Position numbers and translations under genes: made by a program. The notes beneath the pieces were generated by a model. The model had not been told where the DNA came from, did not search any database, and was given only the letters and a program-made list of their open reading frames with translations. This document shows, piece by piece, positions 44,218 through 53,121 of a stretch of DNA of 64,000 nucleotides. The DNA is taken from contig CAJXVS010000001.1 of assembly GCA_913061265.1 (NCBI GenBank), positions 372,001 through 436,000 on the forward strand. The letters run 5' to 3'. The stretch is from an uncultured Halobacteriovorax sp. (GTDB taxonomy: Bacteria > Bdellovibrionota > Bacteriovoracia > Bacteriovoracales > Bacteriovoracaceae). Position 1 is the first letter of the stretch; every line of letters begins with the position of its first letter.

Positions 44218-47200
44218 TTAATAATACTGGCGCGAAGAGATAAGGGATTTCTTAGGAGTAGCCGCTCTCTTTGAGGCGAGGTTACTAATGGAGGCGACCT
44301 CCTCTTTAAGAGGATAGAAAAAGTTCACCAAGATAGAGCGGTAGTCCCCGGCCATTTGAAGCTCTCCATTTACGCAAAGAAAGCTCGAAGACTCGATCAC
44401 TTCATAAAAGGCTGCGTACTTATAAGGATGAACGGCCAAGTTGATAAAGCCCGTCTCATCTTCCATGGTGATAAAGACCATGCCTTTTGCTGTGGGAGGC
44501 GATTGCTTGACTCTGACCATGCCAAAAACATTCACATTCTTATTCTCCCTAATAGCTTGAAGCCCAGCGGAGAGGCTTAAGTCTTTTAACTTAAGAGGAT
44601 AATTCCAGCTCTCCTCGCGGATAATCCTAACCGGGTGATCATCAAGAGAAGTATTCATCGATGAAAAGTCTTTCATGACTTTCTCCATTCTTCCTTCCAT
44701 GCCCCAGTCTATATTCTTTTCTTCCCCGTCGATCATAGGCTTAAAAGGAACCGCTTCACTCATCCAAAGCGCGTTAGAGCGGTCCAGGTTAAAGTCTTTA
44801 TAAGCGTCCGCTGCCGCAAGGGCCGTTAGGTCATCACGGTAGAGAGCTGTGTCTTTAATAAAGCTATCAAAAGAATTCCATCCGCCTTTCTTTGACCTAA
44901 GAAGAACAAGAGACTTGGCCCCCGAAGTTGAAAGCTTGTTCACAAGGCGAAGCCCCATCCGGATGGCGTTCTTACCAAAGTGTTTTTCTAGTTTAGAATC
45001 ATAGTCTGAATGATTCACGCAAGGAGGCAGGACCTCAACTCCCTCTTGCTTTGCCGCTTGCAGAAGATTGTGAGGAGAATAAAAGCCCATGGGCTGCGAA
45101 TTTAAGACCGAGGTAAAGAAAGCCGCCGGGTAATGGCATTTTAAATAGCAAGAGGCGTAGGCGATAAAGGCAAAAGAGATGGCGTGGGACTCAGGAAAGC
45201 CATAGTCAGAGAAGCCCTTCATCTGGCCTAAGATCTGATCGATAAAATAATCATCAAAGCCCTTTCTTTTCATCCCAGCTTTTAGTTTTTCCATCCAAGG
45301 GCCAAGGGTTTGATCAAAGTCTCTTACATTCCAGGCCCCAATATTCCGGCGCAGTTCATTCGCCTCTCCTGCCGTAAAATCCCCGACTTCAACGGCGATA
45401 CGCATGGCCTGTTCTTGAAAGATGGCGATGCCAAGAGTTCTCTTTAAGATAGGTTCTAGACAAGGATCGGGATAGGTCACCGCTTCGATGCCATCTCTTC
45501 TTCGAAGATAAGGGTGAATAACCTTGCCTTGAATAGGCCCTGGCCTAATGATGGCGACTTCAACCACAAGATCATAGAAGCACTTGGGCTTAAGCCTTGG
45601 AAGCATAGTCATCTGGGCGCGGGATTCAATCTGAAAGACCCCCACAGTTTCGGCCCTTTGAATCATGGCGTAGGTTTTCTTATCATCGTGAGGAATATCA
45701 TAGAGCCCATAGTGCTTGCCGTAGGATTCTTTAACATAATGAAAGCATTTTCTAATCGCTGAGAGCATGCCAAGAGCTAGGATATCAATCTTAAAGAAAC
45801 CAAGGCCTTCAATATCATCCTTACTCCATTGAATAACTGTCCTTCCTTCCATAGTGGCGGGCTCCTGGGGAACTAAGTGATCGAGGTCTTTTCCCGCAAT
45901 GATAAAACCACCGGAGTGAACTCCCATATGACGAGGGAAACCTTTAAGCGCCTCACTAAAATGAATCCAAGCTTCGAAGGAAATATTAAGCTCTAACTCC
46001 TCACATTCTTTTCGCAAACGAAGAAGGAGAAAGTCATTACTGGCCCCTCTAAAGAGGCGGGTCTTTTGTAGATCAGTGGCCTTCTTTAAAACAAATTCAG
46101 GAACCCCGAGGGCCTTACCGACCGCGCGCATAGATCCTTTTTGGCGGAAGGTGATAATATTGGCCACCATCGCTGCGCGCGATCTGCCATAGCGCTCATA
46201 GATGTATTGAATGACTTCTTCGCGCCGCTCATGTTCAAAGTCCACGTCAATATCAGGGGGGTCTCCCCTCTCTTCGCTGATAAAACGCTCAAGGAGAAGT
46301 TCAAACTGATTAGGGTCAATGGAAGTGATCTCAAGAGCAAAGCAAACAATAGAGTTCGCGGCTGAGCCTCTGCCCTGACAAAGAATATCTTGCGAGCGCG
46401 CCCAGCGCACGATATCCCACACCGTTAAGAAGTAATCGGGAAAGTTTAATTTTCGAATCAGTTTTAATTCCCGCCATACCTTATCTTGTAAGGCCTCGTT
46501 AAAATCATTCCCAAGACGGCGCTGCATATTTTCAAGGACAATCTTTTCTAAGAACTCTTGGGAGGTAAAGCCACTTGGGATCATCTCCCCTGGGTATTTA
46601 TACTTAAGTTCATCAAAGCTAAAATCAATCCTCTCCGCTAGGTAGAGGGAATCTCTAATGGAGCGCTCATAGATAGGAAGCTTAGAGAAAAGAAACTCAA
46701 GACCATTTAGTGAATGAAGATGCCTCTCCCCGTTAGGAAAGAGGTGCTGATCACAGGAGCCCACGGGAAGATTTGTTCTAATAGAGTGAAGAAGATCATT
46801 AAGATTCTTTCTCTCCCTTGAATGAAAGAAAGCATCTTGAGTTAATAAAGTGGGCAGCTCTAAAGTTTTAGAGAGGTTTAAACTCTCCCCAATCCAAGCA
46901 TCTTCAGCCGGGTGAAGATGACGGCTTATGCCTAAGTAAAGTCCTTCATGAAAGATGTTCTTAAGCTTCTCTAAGTCCTGCTCCCCTCTGCCTTCACGAA
47001 TCCTTCCCCGCATGGGCCTAATGGCCACGATGCCTCTGGTATTACAGTTTTCAAGGTCAGTGGTAGAGAGGAAGGCCTCAGTCTTTGAAGCAATATGCGC
47101 CTTACTAAAGATCTTACACATATTCATATAACCGATCTTATTTAAAGCAACCAAGGCAATAGTTTGTTGCAAGAGAACAGGCCTACCATGATCTTGATAA

Positions 47201-47439
47201 AGATGAAGCTCTCCGCCGTAGTGAAGCTTAAGCCTACTATCGATGATCTTCTCTTTTAGATTAAGATGCGCCCGCGCCAAACCATAAACCCCATCAAAGT
47301 CATTGATGCATAAGGATTGATAGCGCTGATAGCTCGCCTCCTCTAACATCTCAAGTGGATGAGAGGCTCCTGTTAAAAAACTAAAATTGGTCTTGGCGAG
47401 CCACTCATGATGGCCGGCCCCGTTAAGAGAATAGCCCAT
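44218..47439 (-). CDS. dnaE2: Error-prone DNA polymerase III alpha subunit (DnaE2/ImuC)
   Basis: The start at MGYSLNGAG is preferred because GGGGAGG lies 11 nt upstream; a start 63 nt earlier lacks a site and extends further into imuB. The 1073 residues match DnaE2. An N-terminal PHP domain is seen (NFSFLTGASHP), the catalytic Asp pair in PDIDVDF near residue 398, the third Asp in FFKIDILALG near 550, then helix-hairpin-helix and OB regions (VNVFGMVRVKQSPP). DnaE2 works with ImuA and ImuB in mutagenic lesion bypass. It is third in an imuA-imuB-dnaE2 operon, its start overlapping the imuB end by 17 nt. Confidence 0.93.
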   Translation of the reverse strand: MGYSLNGAGHHEWLAKTNFSFLTGASHPLEMLEEASYQRYQSLCINDFDGVYGLARAHLNLKEKIIDSRLKLHYGGELHLYQDHGRPVLLQQTIALVALNKIGYMNMCKIFSKAHIASKTEAFLSTTDLENCNTRGIVAIRPMRGRIREGRGEQDLEKLKNIFHEGLYLGISRHLHPAEDAWIGESLNLSKTLELPTLLTQDAFFHSRERKNLNDLLHSIRTNLPVGSCDQHLFPNGERHLHSLNGLEFLFSKLPIYERSIRDSLYLAERIDFSFDELKYKYPGEMIPSGFTSQEFLEKIVLENMQRRLGNDFNEALQDKVWRELKLIRKLNFPDYFLTVWDIVRWARSQDILCQGRGSAANSIVCFALEITSIDPNQFELLLERFISEERGDPPDIDVDFEHERREEVIQYIYERYGRSRAAMVANIITFRQKGSMRAVGKALGVPEFVLKKATDLQKTRLFRGASNDFLLLRLRKECEELELNISFEAWIHFSEALKGFPRHMGVHSGGFIIAGKDLDHLVPQEPATMEGRTVIQWSKDDIEGLGFFKIDILALGMLSAIRKCFHYVKESYGKHYGLYDIPHDDKKTYAMIQRAETVGVFQIESRAQMTMLPRLKPKCFYDLVVEVAIIRPGPIQGKVIHPYLRRRDGIEAVTYPDPCLEPILKRTLGIAIFQEQAMRIAVEVGDFTAGEANELRRNIGAWNVRDFDQTLGPWMEKLKAGMKRKGFDDYFIDQILGQMKGFSDYGFPESHAISFAFIAYASCYLKCHYPAAFFTSVLNSQPMGFYSPHNLLQAAKQEGVEVLPPCVNHSDYDSKLEKHFGKNAIRMGLRLVNKLSTSGAKSLVLLRSKKGGWNSFDSFIKDTALYRDDLTALAAADAYKDFNLDRSNALWMSEAVPFKPMIDGEEKNIDWGMEGRMEKVMKDFSSMNTSLDDHPVRIIREESWNYPLKLKDLSLSAGLQAIRENKNVNVFGMVRVKQSPPTAKGMVFITMEDETGFINLAVHPYKYAAFYEVIESSSFLCVNGELQMAGDYRSILVNFFYPLKEEVASISNLASKRAATPKKSLISSRQYY

Positions 47440-48859
47440 GCTTAAACCATCCTCCCCTGGGGTCTTGAAAGGCCCACCACATAAGGCCTTCCTTATCTTC
47501 AATTAAATAATAATCCCTATCCCCAAGATGAGGATCACTTCCTCCCCACCATAAGGACGCCACCCGCTCTAGAAAGGTTCTTTTATAATTTCCCTCTAAG
47601 ATCAAGGGCTCGATCTTATTAAAGATAAAAAGAGGCTTTCGTTTAGAGGCCATGAGCCAAGGGAGTTTTTCCCCAAGGTATTCTTCATTGCTTTTTCCAA
47701 AGGAAGTCTCTGGAAAGAAACTTGCCTTTAAGGCGTAGTGATCAAGACTCAGAGGCAATTTATTTTCCATCTCAAGCCTTAGACTACTGACCCCTCCAGT
47801 GAGAAGATCTTCATTCTTAGGAGAGAGGCGAAGAGATTCGCTTATCATAAATTTCCAGCCTACCGTGGCCATGCGAAGAGGATAATCAAGATCCTCTTCC
47901 CTGCTCTCAACTTTTTTCATCATTTCAAGGTAGGAATAATAAGCTTGAAATAAAAAGGTTTCAAAATCAGGGGCATCAGTTGTTAATGAATGAGGGTTTC
48001 TAAAGACGATCTTACATGAGTGAACCTCTAAGCTCTCAAGGCTTACTTCCCAGTCAACCCGGCTGACCTTCTTATGTTTTAGTTCAGGATGATTCTTTAA
48101 CAACTTTAAAAGGTCTTCCTTAATAAAATCCGAGAACTGATCCCATTCAAGAAGAGGATAATCCAAGAAGCGCGTGACTTCAGGCAGCTCTCCTTTTTCA
48201 ATCTCATGCCAAGGGAAACTAGTATCAAAGGAGTCAAAGTTTGTTTGAAACAGATCCCCTTGCGTTGCCTCGAAGGTTCCTGATCTAAAGCCCGAAAAGC
48301 TCCAATGCCAAACCCTGCCTAGCCACTTTCCGAAGCGGCGCTCGAGAGAGTCTTGTTTTATTGAAGATAATTCAAAGGGCCTCGTGATCTTCATCCTCTC
48401 CACAAAACGCTCAAAGCGCCCAATCATACGCCCATATTCACTTTGATCTTTAGCTGGAAGATGCGCTCTTAGTTGCCATAAGAGCTTATGCCAATGTTCA
48501 AAGCTTTGATGACGATAGTACTGATCCCCTTGGGGGGTTCCAAGGCAGGTAAAGTCCTCTTTTTGATTCTCTAACATAAGAACGCATTGAAAAGGATGAT
48601 GAGCAAAACAAAACTTCTGATCTCCGAAGACCTTCTTAAGAAAGTCTTCAAAAAAAGGAAGAAGCTCCTCTTCCCCGGCGCTCCACTTCCAATAATTAAG
48701 AACATTCTTAAGATCAATTAATAAAAGACCATCGCTAAAGCGCATAAGCCTAGTCCCTACTTCAAAACCAAGATCTGGATCAAAGTCACCTTTGATTCCA
48801 AGGAAGGCAGGAAGCTCTATACCTCTTTTTAAATGATGTTTTAAGGAGATAACACTCAC
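47423..48859 (-). CDS. imuB: ImuB, catalytically dead Y-family polymerase-like protein
   Basis: The 478-residue protein is strongly diverged and recognised by context and by its C-terminus (RKPLFIFNKIEPLIL, then WWGGSDPHLGDRDYYLIED, then GGWFKHGLF), which is typical of ImuB. The acidic residues needed for polymerase activity are not evident in the N-terminal half, as expected for this family. A QGDLF motif near residue 205 is a good candidate beta-clamp-binding site. ImuB is thought to tether ImuA and DnaE2 to the clamp. It overlaps imuA as ATGA and dnaE2 by 17 nt. Confidence 0.82.
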   Translation of the reverse strand: MSVISLKHHLKRGIELPAFLGIKGDFDPDLGFEVGTRLMRFSDGLLLIDLKNVLNYWKWSAGEEELLPFFEDFLKKVFGDQKFCFAHHPFQCVLMLENQKEDFTCLGTPQGDQYYRHQSFEHWHKLLWQLRAHLPAKDQSEYGRMIGRFERFVERMKITRPFELSSIKQDSLERRFGKWLGRVWHWSFSGFRSGTFEATQGDLFQTNFDSFDTSFPWHEIEKGELPEVTRFLDYPLLEWDQFSDFIKEDLLKLLKNHPELKHKKVSRVDWEVSLESLEVHSCKIVFRNPHSLTTDAPDFETFLFQAYYSYLEMMKKVESREEDLDYPLRMATVGWKFMISESLRLSPKNEDLLTGGVSSLRLEMENKLPLSLDHYALKASFFPETSFGKSNEEYLGEKLPWLMASKRKPLFIFNKIEPLILEGNYKRTFLERVASLWWGGSDPHLGDRDYYLIEDKEGLMWWAFQDPRGGWFKHGLFS

Positions 48860-49479
48860 TGATCCCTCACCATTGAAAGAGGAACCTCAATAGAGCCCTC
48901 TCCCCCTTTTAAGAACTTTAAGTTGTACTTACCTATATTTGGTTTAAGCCAACAATTGAGGCGAAAATAAACCAAAGGGTTTCCTCTCTTAGGGGATAAG
49001 AAAAAGGGTCTTAAAACAAAGATCAACTGCTTATTCTCCCGCGCCTTCGCGCAAATGAAACTCCAATCTCCCGCGCTTAACTTTTGCGGGCAATCAATCA
49101 CCATGATCCTAAAGGCCGGCTCTAAAAAAAGAGGCCTAAGATCTGGAAGCGGAGTCCTAGATCTAATAAAATAAAACAAACTAAGATCCACTCCTTGAGA
49201 GGCCCAAGCCGGAGCATAGATCTTTATCTCTTCTTTTTGCCCATAGACCCAAACCACCGCTTCCCCAAGGTCCCGCAAGAAACGCAGGATCAAAAAACGC
49301 GAGCATCGCCCCATGGGCGCTCCCCATTCAATCACCCGCCCGTAGCGGATCCCTCCTCGCGAGGAGAGAAATTGATCAAGCTCTGGGAGTCCCGAGATAA
49401 TAGGATGCCCTTCATCTAAAATAGATGTGCGTGAAAGCTCCTCCCGTAGGCGGGCGGCTTCCTCCTCGTTTAACTCCAT
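48856..49479 (-). CDS. imuA: ImuA, RecA/SulA-like mutasome protein
   Basis: The 207-residue protein has a RecA-like core with PIISGLPELDQFLSSRGGI, typical of ImuA. The P-loop position reads WGAPMGRCSRF, so it has no canonical Walker A Lys-Thr. The Walker B strand is FRIMVIDCPQ. ImuA helps recruit RecA and forms the ImuA-ImuB-DnaE2 complex after DNA damage. It is the first gene of the operon; a tandem 11-nt repeat lies upstream in the probable promoter. Confidence 0.83.
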   Translation of the reverse strand: MELNEEEAARLREELSRTSILDEGHPIISGLPELDQFLSSRGGIRYGRVIEWGAPMGRCSRFLILRFLRDLGEAVVWVYGQKEEIKIYAPAWASQGVDLSLFYFIRSRTPLPDLRPLFLEPAFRIMVIDCPQKLSAGDWSFICAKARENKQLIFVLRPFFLSPKRGNPLVYFRLNCWLKPNIGKYNLKFLKGGEGSIEVPLSMVRDQ

Positions 49480-49529
49480 AACAAGACCGAATTTAAGTAA
49501 TAGTGGGCCCTTTTTTGATTAAAAGACCA

Positions 49530-49551
49530 TGCGTAAGTTTTACGTAAGTTT
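49530..49551. promoter_or_regulatory. Tandem 11-nt direct repeat upstream of imuA
   Basis: TGCGTAAGTTT is followed without a gap by TACGTAAGTTT. On the transcribed strand this reads AAACTTACGTAAAACTTACGCA, with repeated half-sites one helical turn apart and a TTACGTAA dyad in the middle. It lies 51 nt before the imuA start and may be a damage-response operator, though it does not match the known TTAC-N3-GTAA Bdellovibrio LexA box. Confidence 0.4.
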
Positions 49552-49581
49552 AGTTTTTTTGCAAGTCAGGCCGCGCAAGGC

Positions 49582-50265
49582 CTAGCCGAAGAAGGTTCCT
49601 TCAAAGAAGACAGGCTTCTTATCCCCTAAGAGTTCATAGAGCTCACTCTTAGTTTCAACCTCTGGCTCAAGCCAGTCTTTTAGATGCTCTTCTTTAAGAA
49701 TAAGAGGAGTCCTGTCGTGACCCTTTTCTAGAACTTCAGGATTAGGCTCGTCAGTGATCATAGCAAAGGAGTCAATATACTCCTCCCCTTTTTGCCAGCG
49801 ATCCCAAAGGCAGGCGACCCAGAAGTTCTCTTTATTGTCCGGGCGAAATTCAATCAAGGCCTTAGATCCGTTTCTATCAACCCATTCATAAAAAGATTGT
49901 AAGCAAATGGCCCCATGACGTTTACCAAACAAAGGCTGCCAAGCCTTTCGCTCTTCAAGAGAATCGATGCGAGCATTAAAGGTATTCTTTATCTCTACAT
50001 TTCGTCCTGTCTTAGGATTAACACGGGTGTACTTATCCTCTTTGCAAAAAGAAGGAAGAAGCTGATAGCGCATAGGCCTTAACTGAAAACCTTCGCGCCC
50101 ACGAACTAAGAGAGGCGCCCAAGTCTTTGGATAAAAGCGGTTGTCCTCTTCAGGTTCTTTAGAATTTTCAGGGTAACCAATGGTTTTGATACTCTTAATA
50201 TCTAGGAGATCAGACTTAATAAGTTCTTGTCCCGTGACTTTAGCAATCATGGCAGAAAAACACAT
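49582..50265 (-). CDS. yedK: SRAP-domain (HMCES/YedK-type) DNA-protein crosslinking protein
   Basis: The 227-residue protein begins MCFS, placing the catalytic Cys at position 2, which forms a thiazolidine with abasic sites in single-stranded DNA after removal of Met. Other SRAP residues are present: FNARIDSLE near residue 93 (Asn and Glu region), FYEWV near 125 (Glu) and GHDRTPLIL near 185 (His). SRAP proteins shield abasic sites. The location beside imuA-imuB-dnaE2 supports a joint DNA-damage role. It follows yqeY by 4 nt on the same strand. Confidence 0.9.
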   Translation of the reverse strand: MCFSAMIAKVTGQELIKSDLLDIKSIKTIGYPENSKEPEEDNRFYPKTWAPLLVRGREGFQLRPMRYQLLPSFCKEDKYTRVNPKTGRNVEIKNTFNARIDSLEERKAWQPLFGKRHGAICLQSFYEWVDRNGSKALIEFRPDNKENFWVACLWDRWQKGEEYIDSFAMITDEPNPEVLEKGHDRTPLILKEEHLKDWLEPEVETKSELYELLGDKKPVFFEGTFFG

Positions 50266-50269
50266 ATTG

Positions 50270-50683
50270 CTATCCCTTAAGAGCTTTAATCACTAGCTGA
50301 GAAGCTAGCTTGCCATCGAACTTCCCTTTGATTTGAGGGGAAAGCTCTTTCATAACAGAGCCCATATTAGGATTATCAATAGAGCTTACGATAGAGCCGA
50401 TAATCTCTACAACGGCTGCTTCATCAAGTTGCTCAGGGAGATACTCAGAGAGGATTACAACCTCAGCTTCGATCTCTGCTCGCTGATCAGATCCTTCAGG
50501 ATAAAGGCTAATAGAATCTTTCACTTTCTTAGCGTAAGAGATCACAATCTCCATTTCTTCAATGGGTTTCTTAGAGGTATCGTTCTCAATAAAGAGCTTC
50601 TTTAAATAACGAAGAACATTTAAGCGCGGCTTATCTTTTGCCTTCATAGCGGTAATGATTTCTTTTGAAACTCTATCTTTCAT
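50270..50683 (-). CDS. yqeY: YqeY-family (GatB/YqeY domain) protein
   Basis: The 137-residue protein is all helical and matches YqeY: an opening KEIITAMKAKDKPRLNVLR, a central ISYAKKVKDSI, then EVVILSEYLPEQL, and the C-terminal MGSVMKELSPQIKGKFDGK. The C-terminal half is the tRNA-recognition domain also present in GatB, and the stand-alone protein may help tRNA-dependent amidation; its role is not proven. It overlaps the upstream gene by 11 nt and precedes the SRAP gene by 4 nt. Confidence 0.88.
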   Translation of the reverse strand: MKDRVSKEIITAMKAKDKPRLNVLRYLKKLFIENDTSKKPIEEMEIVISYAKKVKDSISLYPEGSDQRAEIEAEVVILSEYLPEQLDEAAVVEIIGSIVSSIDNPNMGSVMKELSPQIKGKFDGKLASQLVIKALKG

Positions 50684-51158
50684 TTTGACATCCTCTTATC
50701 TCATCTAATAATTTACTATCATGTTCTAGGATCATAGGACGAATCATCTCTACGATTCCTTTATTTTGTCTTAAGACTTTAACGAAACGACAAAGAAGGT
50801 CCTTATCATTTTCATTTTTATCATTAAGAGAAAAAGAAGTTACATCATACTCTGTTAAGTAGAATATTTTAAAAAGAAGCTCTCGGTATTCAAGATTAAC
50901 CATCTTTCCAGAATGCTTTACTAGCCTTTCAGCAAGCTCATCATCATGAATAGAGAAATCCCAAGTTAACCTGTCTCCACTTCCAAGATCTAAAGTTCCT
51001 TCCCATGTTTTAGGAAGAAATCCTTTTTTAGAAAGCTTAACAAGTTTTCCAACGCGGTTCCCCTGAGAATAGCTATAGTTTAGGACTAAGTAACAAACTC
51101 CCGCACTTATAAGGCTTAGGAGGATTAAGGAACTAATGATTTTCTTTTTCATAGGCAT
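50673..51158 (-). CDS. Membrane-anchored protein of a family often mislabelled as 6-phosphogluconate dehydrogenase
   Basis: The 161-residue protein has one N-terminal TM segment (about 6-26) and then YSQGNRVGKLVKLSKKGFL and KTWEGTLDL. That pattern is typical of small single-pass proteins of Bacteroidetes that databases sometimes call 6-phosphogluconate dehydrogenase without basis. No NAD-binding motif is present. Two Cys are near the end. The function is unknown. It overlaps yqeY by 11 nt, so the two are probably co-transcribed. Confidence 0.6.
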   Translation of the reverse strand: MPMKKKIISSLILLSLISAGVCYLVLNYSYSQGNRVGKLVKLSKKGFLPKTWEGTLDLGSGDRLTWDFSIHDDELAERLVKHSGKMVNLEYRELLFKIFYLTEYDVTSFSLNDKNENDKDLLCRFVKVLRQNKGIVEMIRPMILEHDSKLLDEIRGCQNER

Positions 51159-51256
51159 AAGTTACTCAAATTGAGCTCCTGTGTCACGCTGCTTCTTCAC
51201 GGAGGAGAACCAGTGCGTTAAGCTCTCGCCATTATAAAGCCTCAAAAGGAAATCTT

Positions 51257-53074
51257 ATGGAACAAATTACTGATTGCACTACTTGGGATAATTCAAACGT
51301 CTATTGCTCTATTGAAGATCCAAAGATTGAAGAAACTCTGACGAGTATTTCTAAGAGATCTAGTTTATTAAGAGAACCTGCAGAACTTATTGCTAACTCT
51401 CTTCAAGAACTTGATTCAAAAGCCGAAGCTCTAATCCCAACGGCTCAAAAGCTAATGCTTGATCATCACTCTATAAGTATCGAGATCTATACCTTAAGAA
51501 CTTTTGCCAGTTGCCTAACTTCAACTGATGCAAAAGATGAAAAGGCCCGTGCTCTACTTTCAAGAATTTCAAAAGTTAATACAGAGCTAAATCAGATTGC
51601 AACTCCCCTTTTTGTTTTCACCGACAAGATAAGTGAAAAACACTTAGAGATATTTCTCGATCATAAAGAAGCAAAAGACTGGGATTTTCAATTGAATCAC
51701 GGAAGACTTCTTTCAGAGTACTCGCTTAATAACTCAGAAGAACAGATCATCTCTGGTCTCTCTGTTGATGGTCTCCACGCATGGGGCAATCTATATAACT
51801 CAATTTCAGGAAAACTTATTTGTGATATCGATGGAGAAAAACTAGGTCTTGCAAGAGCTTCTAGTCTTCTTCGCCAAGGAGATAGAGATAAGAGAATCAA
51901 GGCTCATAAAGCGATCAAAGAGGCTTGGTCAGTTCACGAAGAAAGTAGTGCTTCTATTTTGAACGCTATCAATGGTTGGCGTTTAGAAAATAATACTCTC
52001 CGATCAAAGGGAGCTTCAAAAGAACTTCATTACTTAGATACGGCCTGCCATCAATCTCATATTAGTAGAAAGACTCTCGATACTTTAATGGAGACGACAT
52101 TTGAAAATAGAAGCATTGGTCACCGTGCTCATAAGGCCATGGCCAAAGGAATGGGCATTGAGAAACTTGGTCCATGGGACATCCTAGCTCCAGCTCCAAT
52201 GGGTAAAGGTAAAGGAAAGATCTATGGCTTTAAAGAATCCATTGATCTTATCAGTGAGGCCTTCTCAAGACTTACTCCCCAAATGGGTGAGTTCGCCCAG
52301 ATGATGTATAAGAATAATTGGATCGATGCAAAAGAGACTGAGTTTAGATCTCCTGGCGCTTATTGCACTGGTTTTGCCAAGTACAGAGAGCCTAGAGTCT
52401 TTATGACCTTTGATGGCTCAATTGGAAATGTCATCACTCTCGCTCATGAAATAGGTCACGCATATCATAACTGGGTTATGAGAGATATGCCCTTTGTTAA
52501 AACATTCTACGCTATGACAACGGCCGAGACGGCTTCAATCTTCGGAGAAACTCTTGTAAGAGATTACTTATTTGAAAACTGTAAAACTGAAGAAGATCGT
52601 TTTGAGATCACTTGGCAAGATGCAGAAGCAGCGGGGGCCATGCTTTGTAATATCCCTGCAAGATTTGAGTTTGAAAAACAACTTGTTGAAAAAAGAAAGG
52701 ATTCAGTTATTCCTGCAAGCGAGTTAAAGACCATGATGGGGAATGCTTGGAATACTTGGTATGGAGATTCCATTAGCGAAACTGATGAGATGTACTGGGC
52801 TTCAAAGCTTCACTTCTCTATTAGCTCAATTGGTTTTTATAACTACCCTTACCTCTTTGGTTACCTTTTCAGCCTGGGTATTTACGCAGAAAAAGACAAT
52901 CATGGGGACAAGTTCAACGAGCTTTATACTAATATTCTTAGAGATACTGGTTCTATGAATGCAGTGGAACTTATAAAGAAACATCTTGGAAAAAGCATTG
53001 AAGAGAAAGCCTTTTGGCAAGGCTCTCTTGATTTGGTTAATAAGTCAGTGACTCGTTTTGAGGGATTGGCCTAA
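51257..53074 (+). CDS. pepF: Oligoendopeptidase F-type M3 metallopeptidase
   Basis: The 605-residue protein is cytoplasmic (no signal peptide) and of the M3B type. The zinc site is HEIGHAYH near residue 397, followed by a third ligand Glu in AETASIFGE near 425. The N-terminal half is the helical M3 lid. PepF cleaves short peptides of about 7-17 residues. AAAGGAAA precedes the start. A strong hairpin terminator lies just after the stop. Confidence 0.9.
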   Translation: MEQITDCTTWDNSNVYCSIEDPKIEETLTSISKRSSLLREPAELIANSLQELDSKAEALIPTAQKLMLDHHSISIEIYTLRTFASCLTSTDAKDEKARALLSRISKVNTELNQIATPLFVFTDKISEKHLEIFLDHKEAKDWDFQLNHGRLLSEYSLNNSEEQIISGLSVDGLHAWGNLYNSISGKLICDIDGEKLGLARASSLLRQGDRDKRIKAHKAIKEAWSVHEESSASILNAINGWRLENNTLRSKGASKELHYLDTACHQSHISRKTLDTLMETTFENRSIGHRAHKAMAKGMGIEKLGPWDILAPAPMGKGKGKIYGFKESIDLISEAFSRLTPQMGEFAQMMYKNNWIDAKETEFRSPGAYCTGFAKYREPRVFMTFDGSIGNVITLAHEIGHAYHNWVMRDMPFVKTFYAMTTAETASIFGETLVRDYLFENCKTEEDRFEITWQDAEAAGAMLCNIPARFEFEKQLVEKRKDSVIPASELKTMMGNAWNTWYGDSISETDEMYWASKLHFSISSIGFYNYPYLFGYLFSLGIYAEKDNHGDKFNELYTNILRDTGSMNAVELIKKHLGKSIEEKAFWQGSLDLVNKSVTRFEGLA

Positions 53075-53085
53075 CAAGAAAAGCA

Positions 53086-53113
53086 GGTCTTACTAAAATT
53101 TCTTAGTAAGACC
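53086..53113. terminator. Bidirectional terminator between pepF and the Na/Pi symporter gene
   Basis: GGTCTTACTAA and TTAGTAAGACC form a perfect 11-bp stem around a 6-nt loop. T-rich stretches flank it on both strands, so it can serve both convergent genes. Confidence 0.8.
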
Positions 53114-53121
53114 CTTATTGA

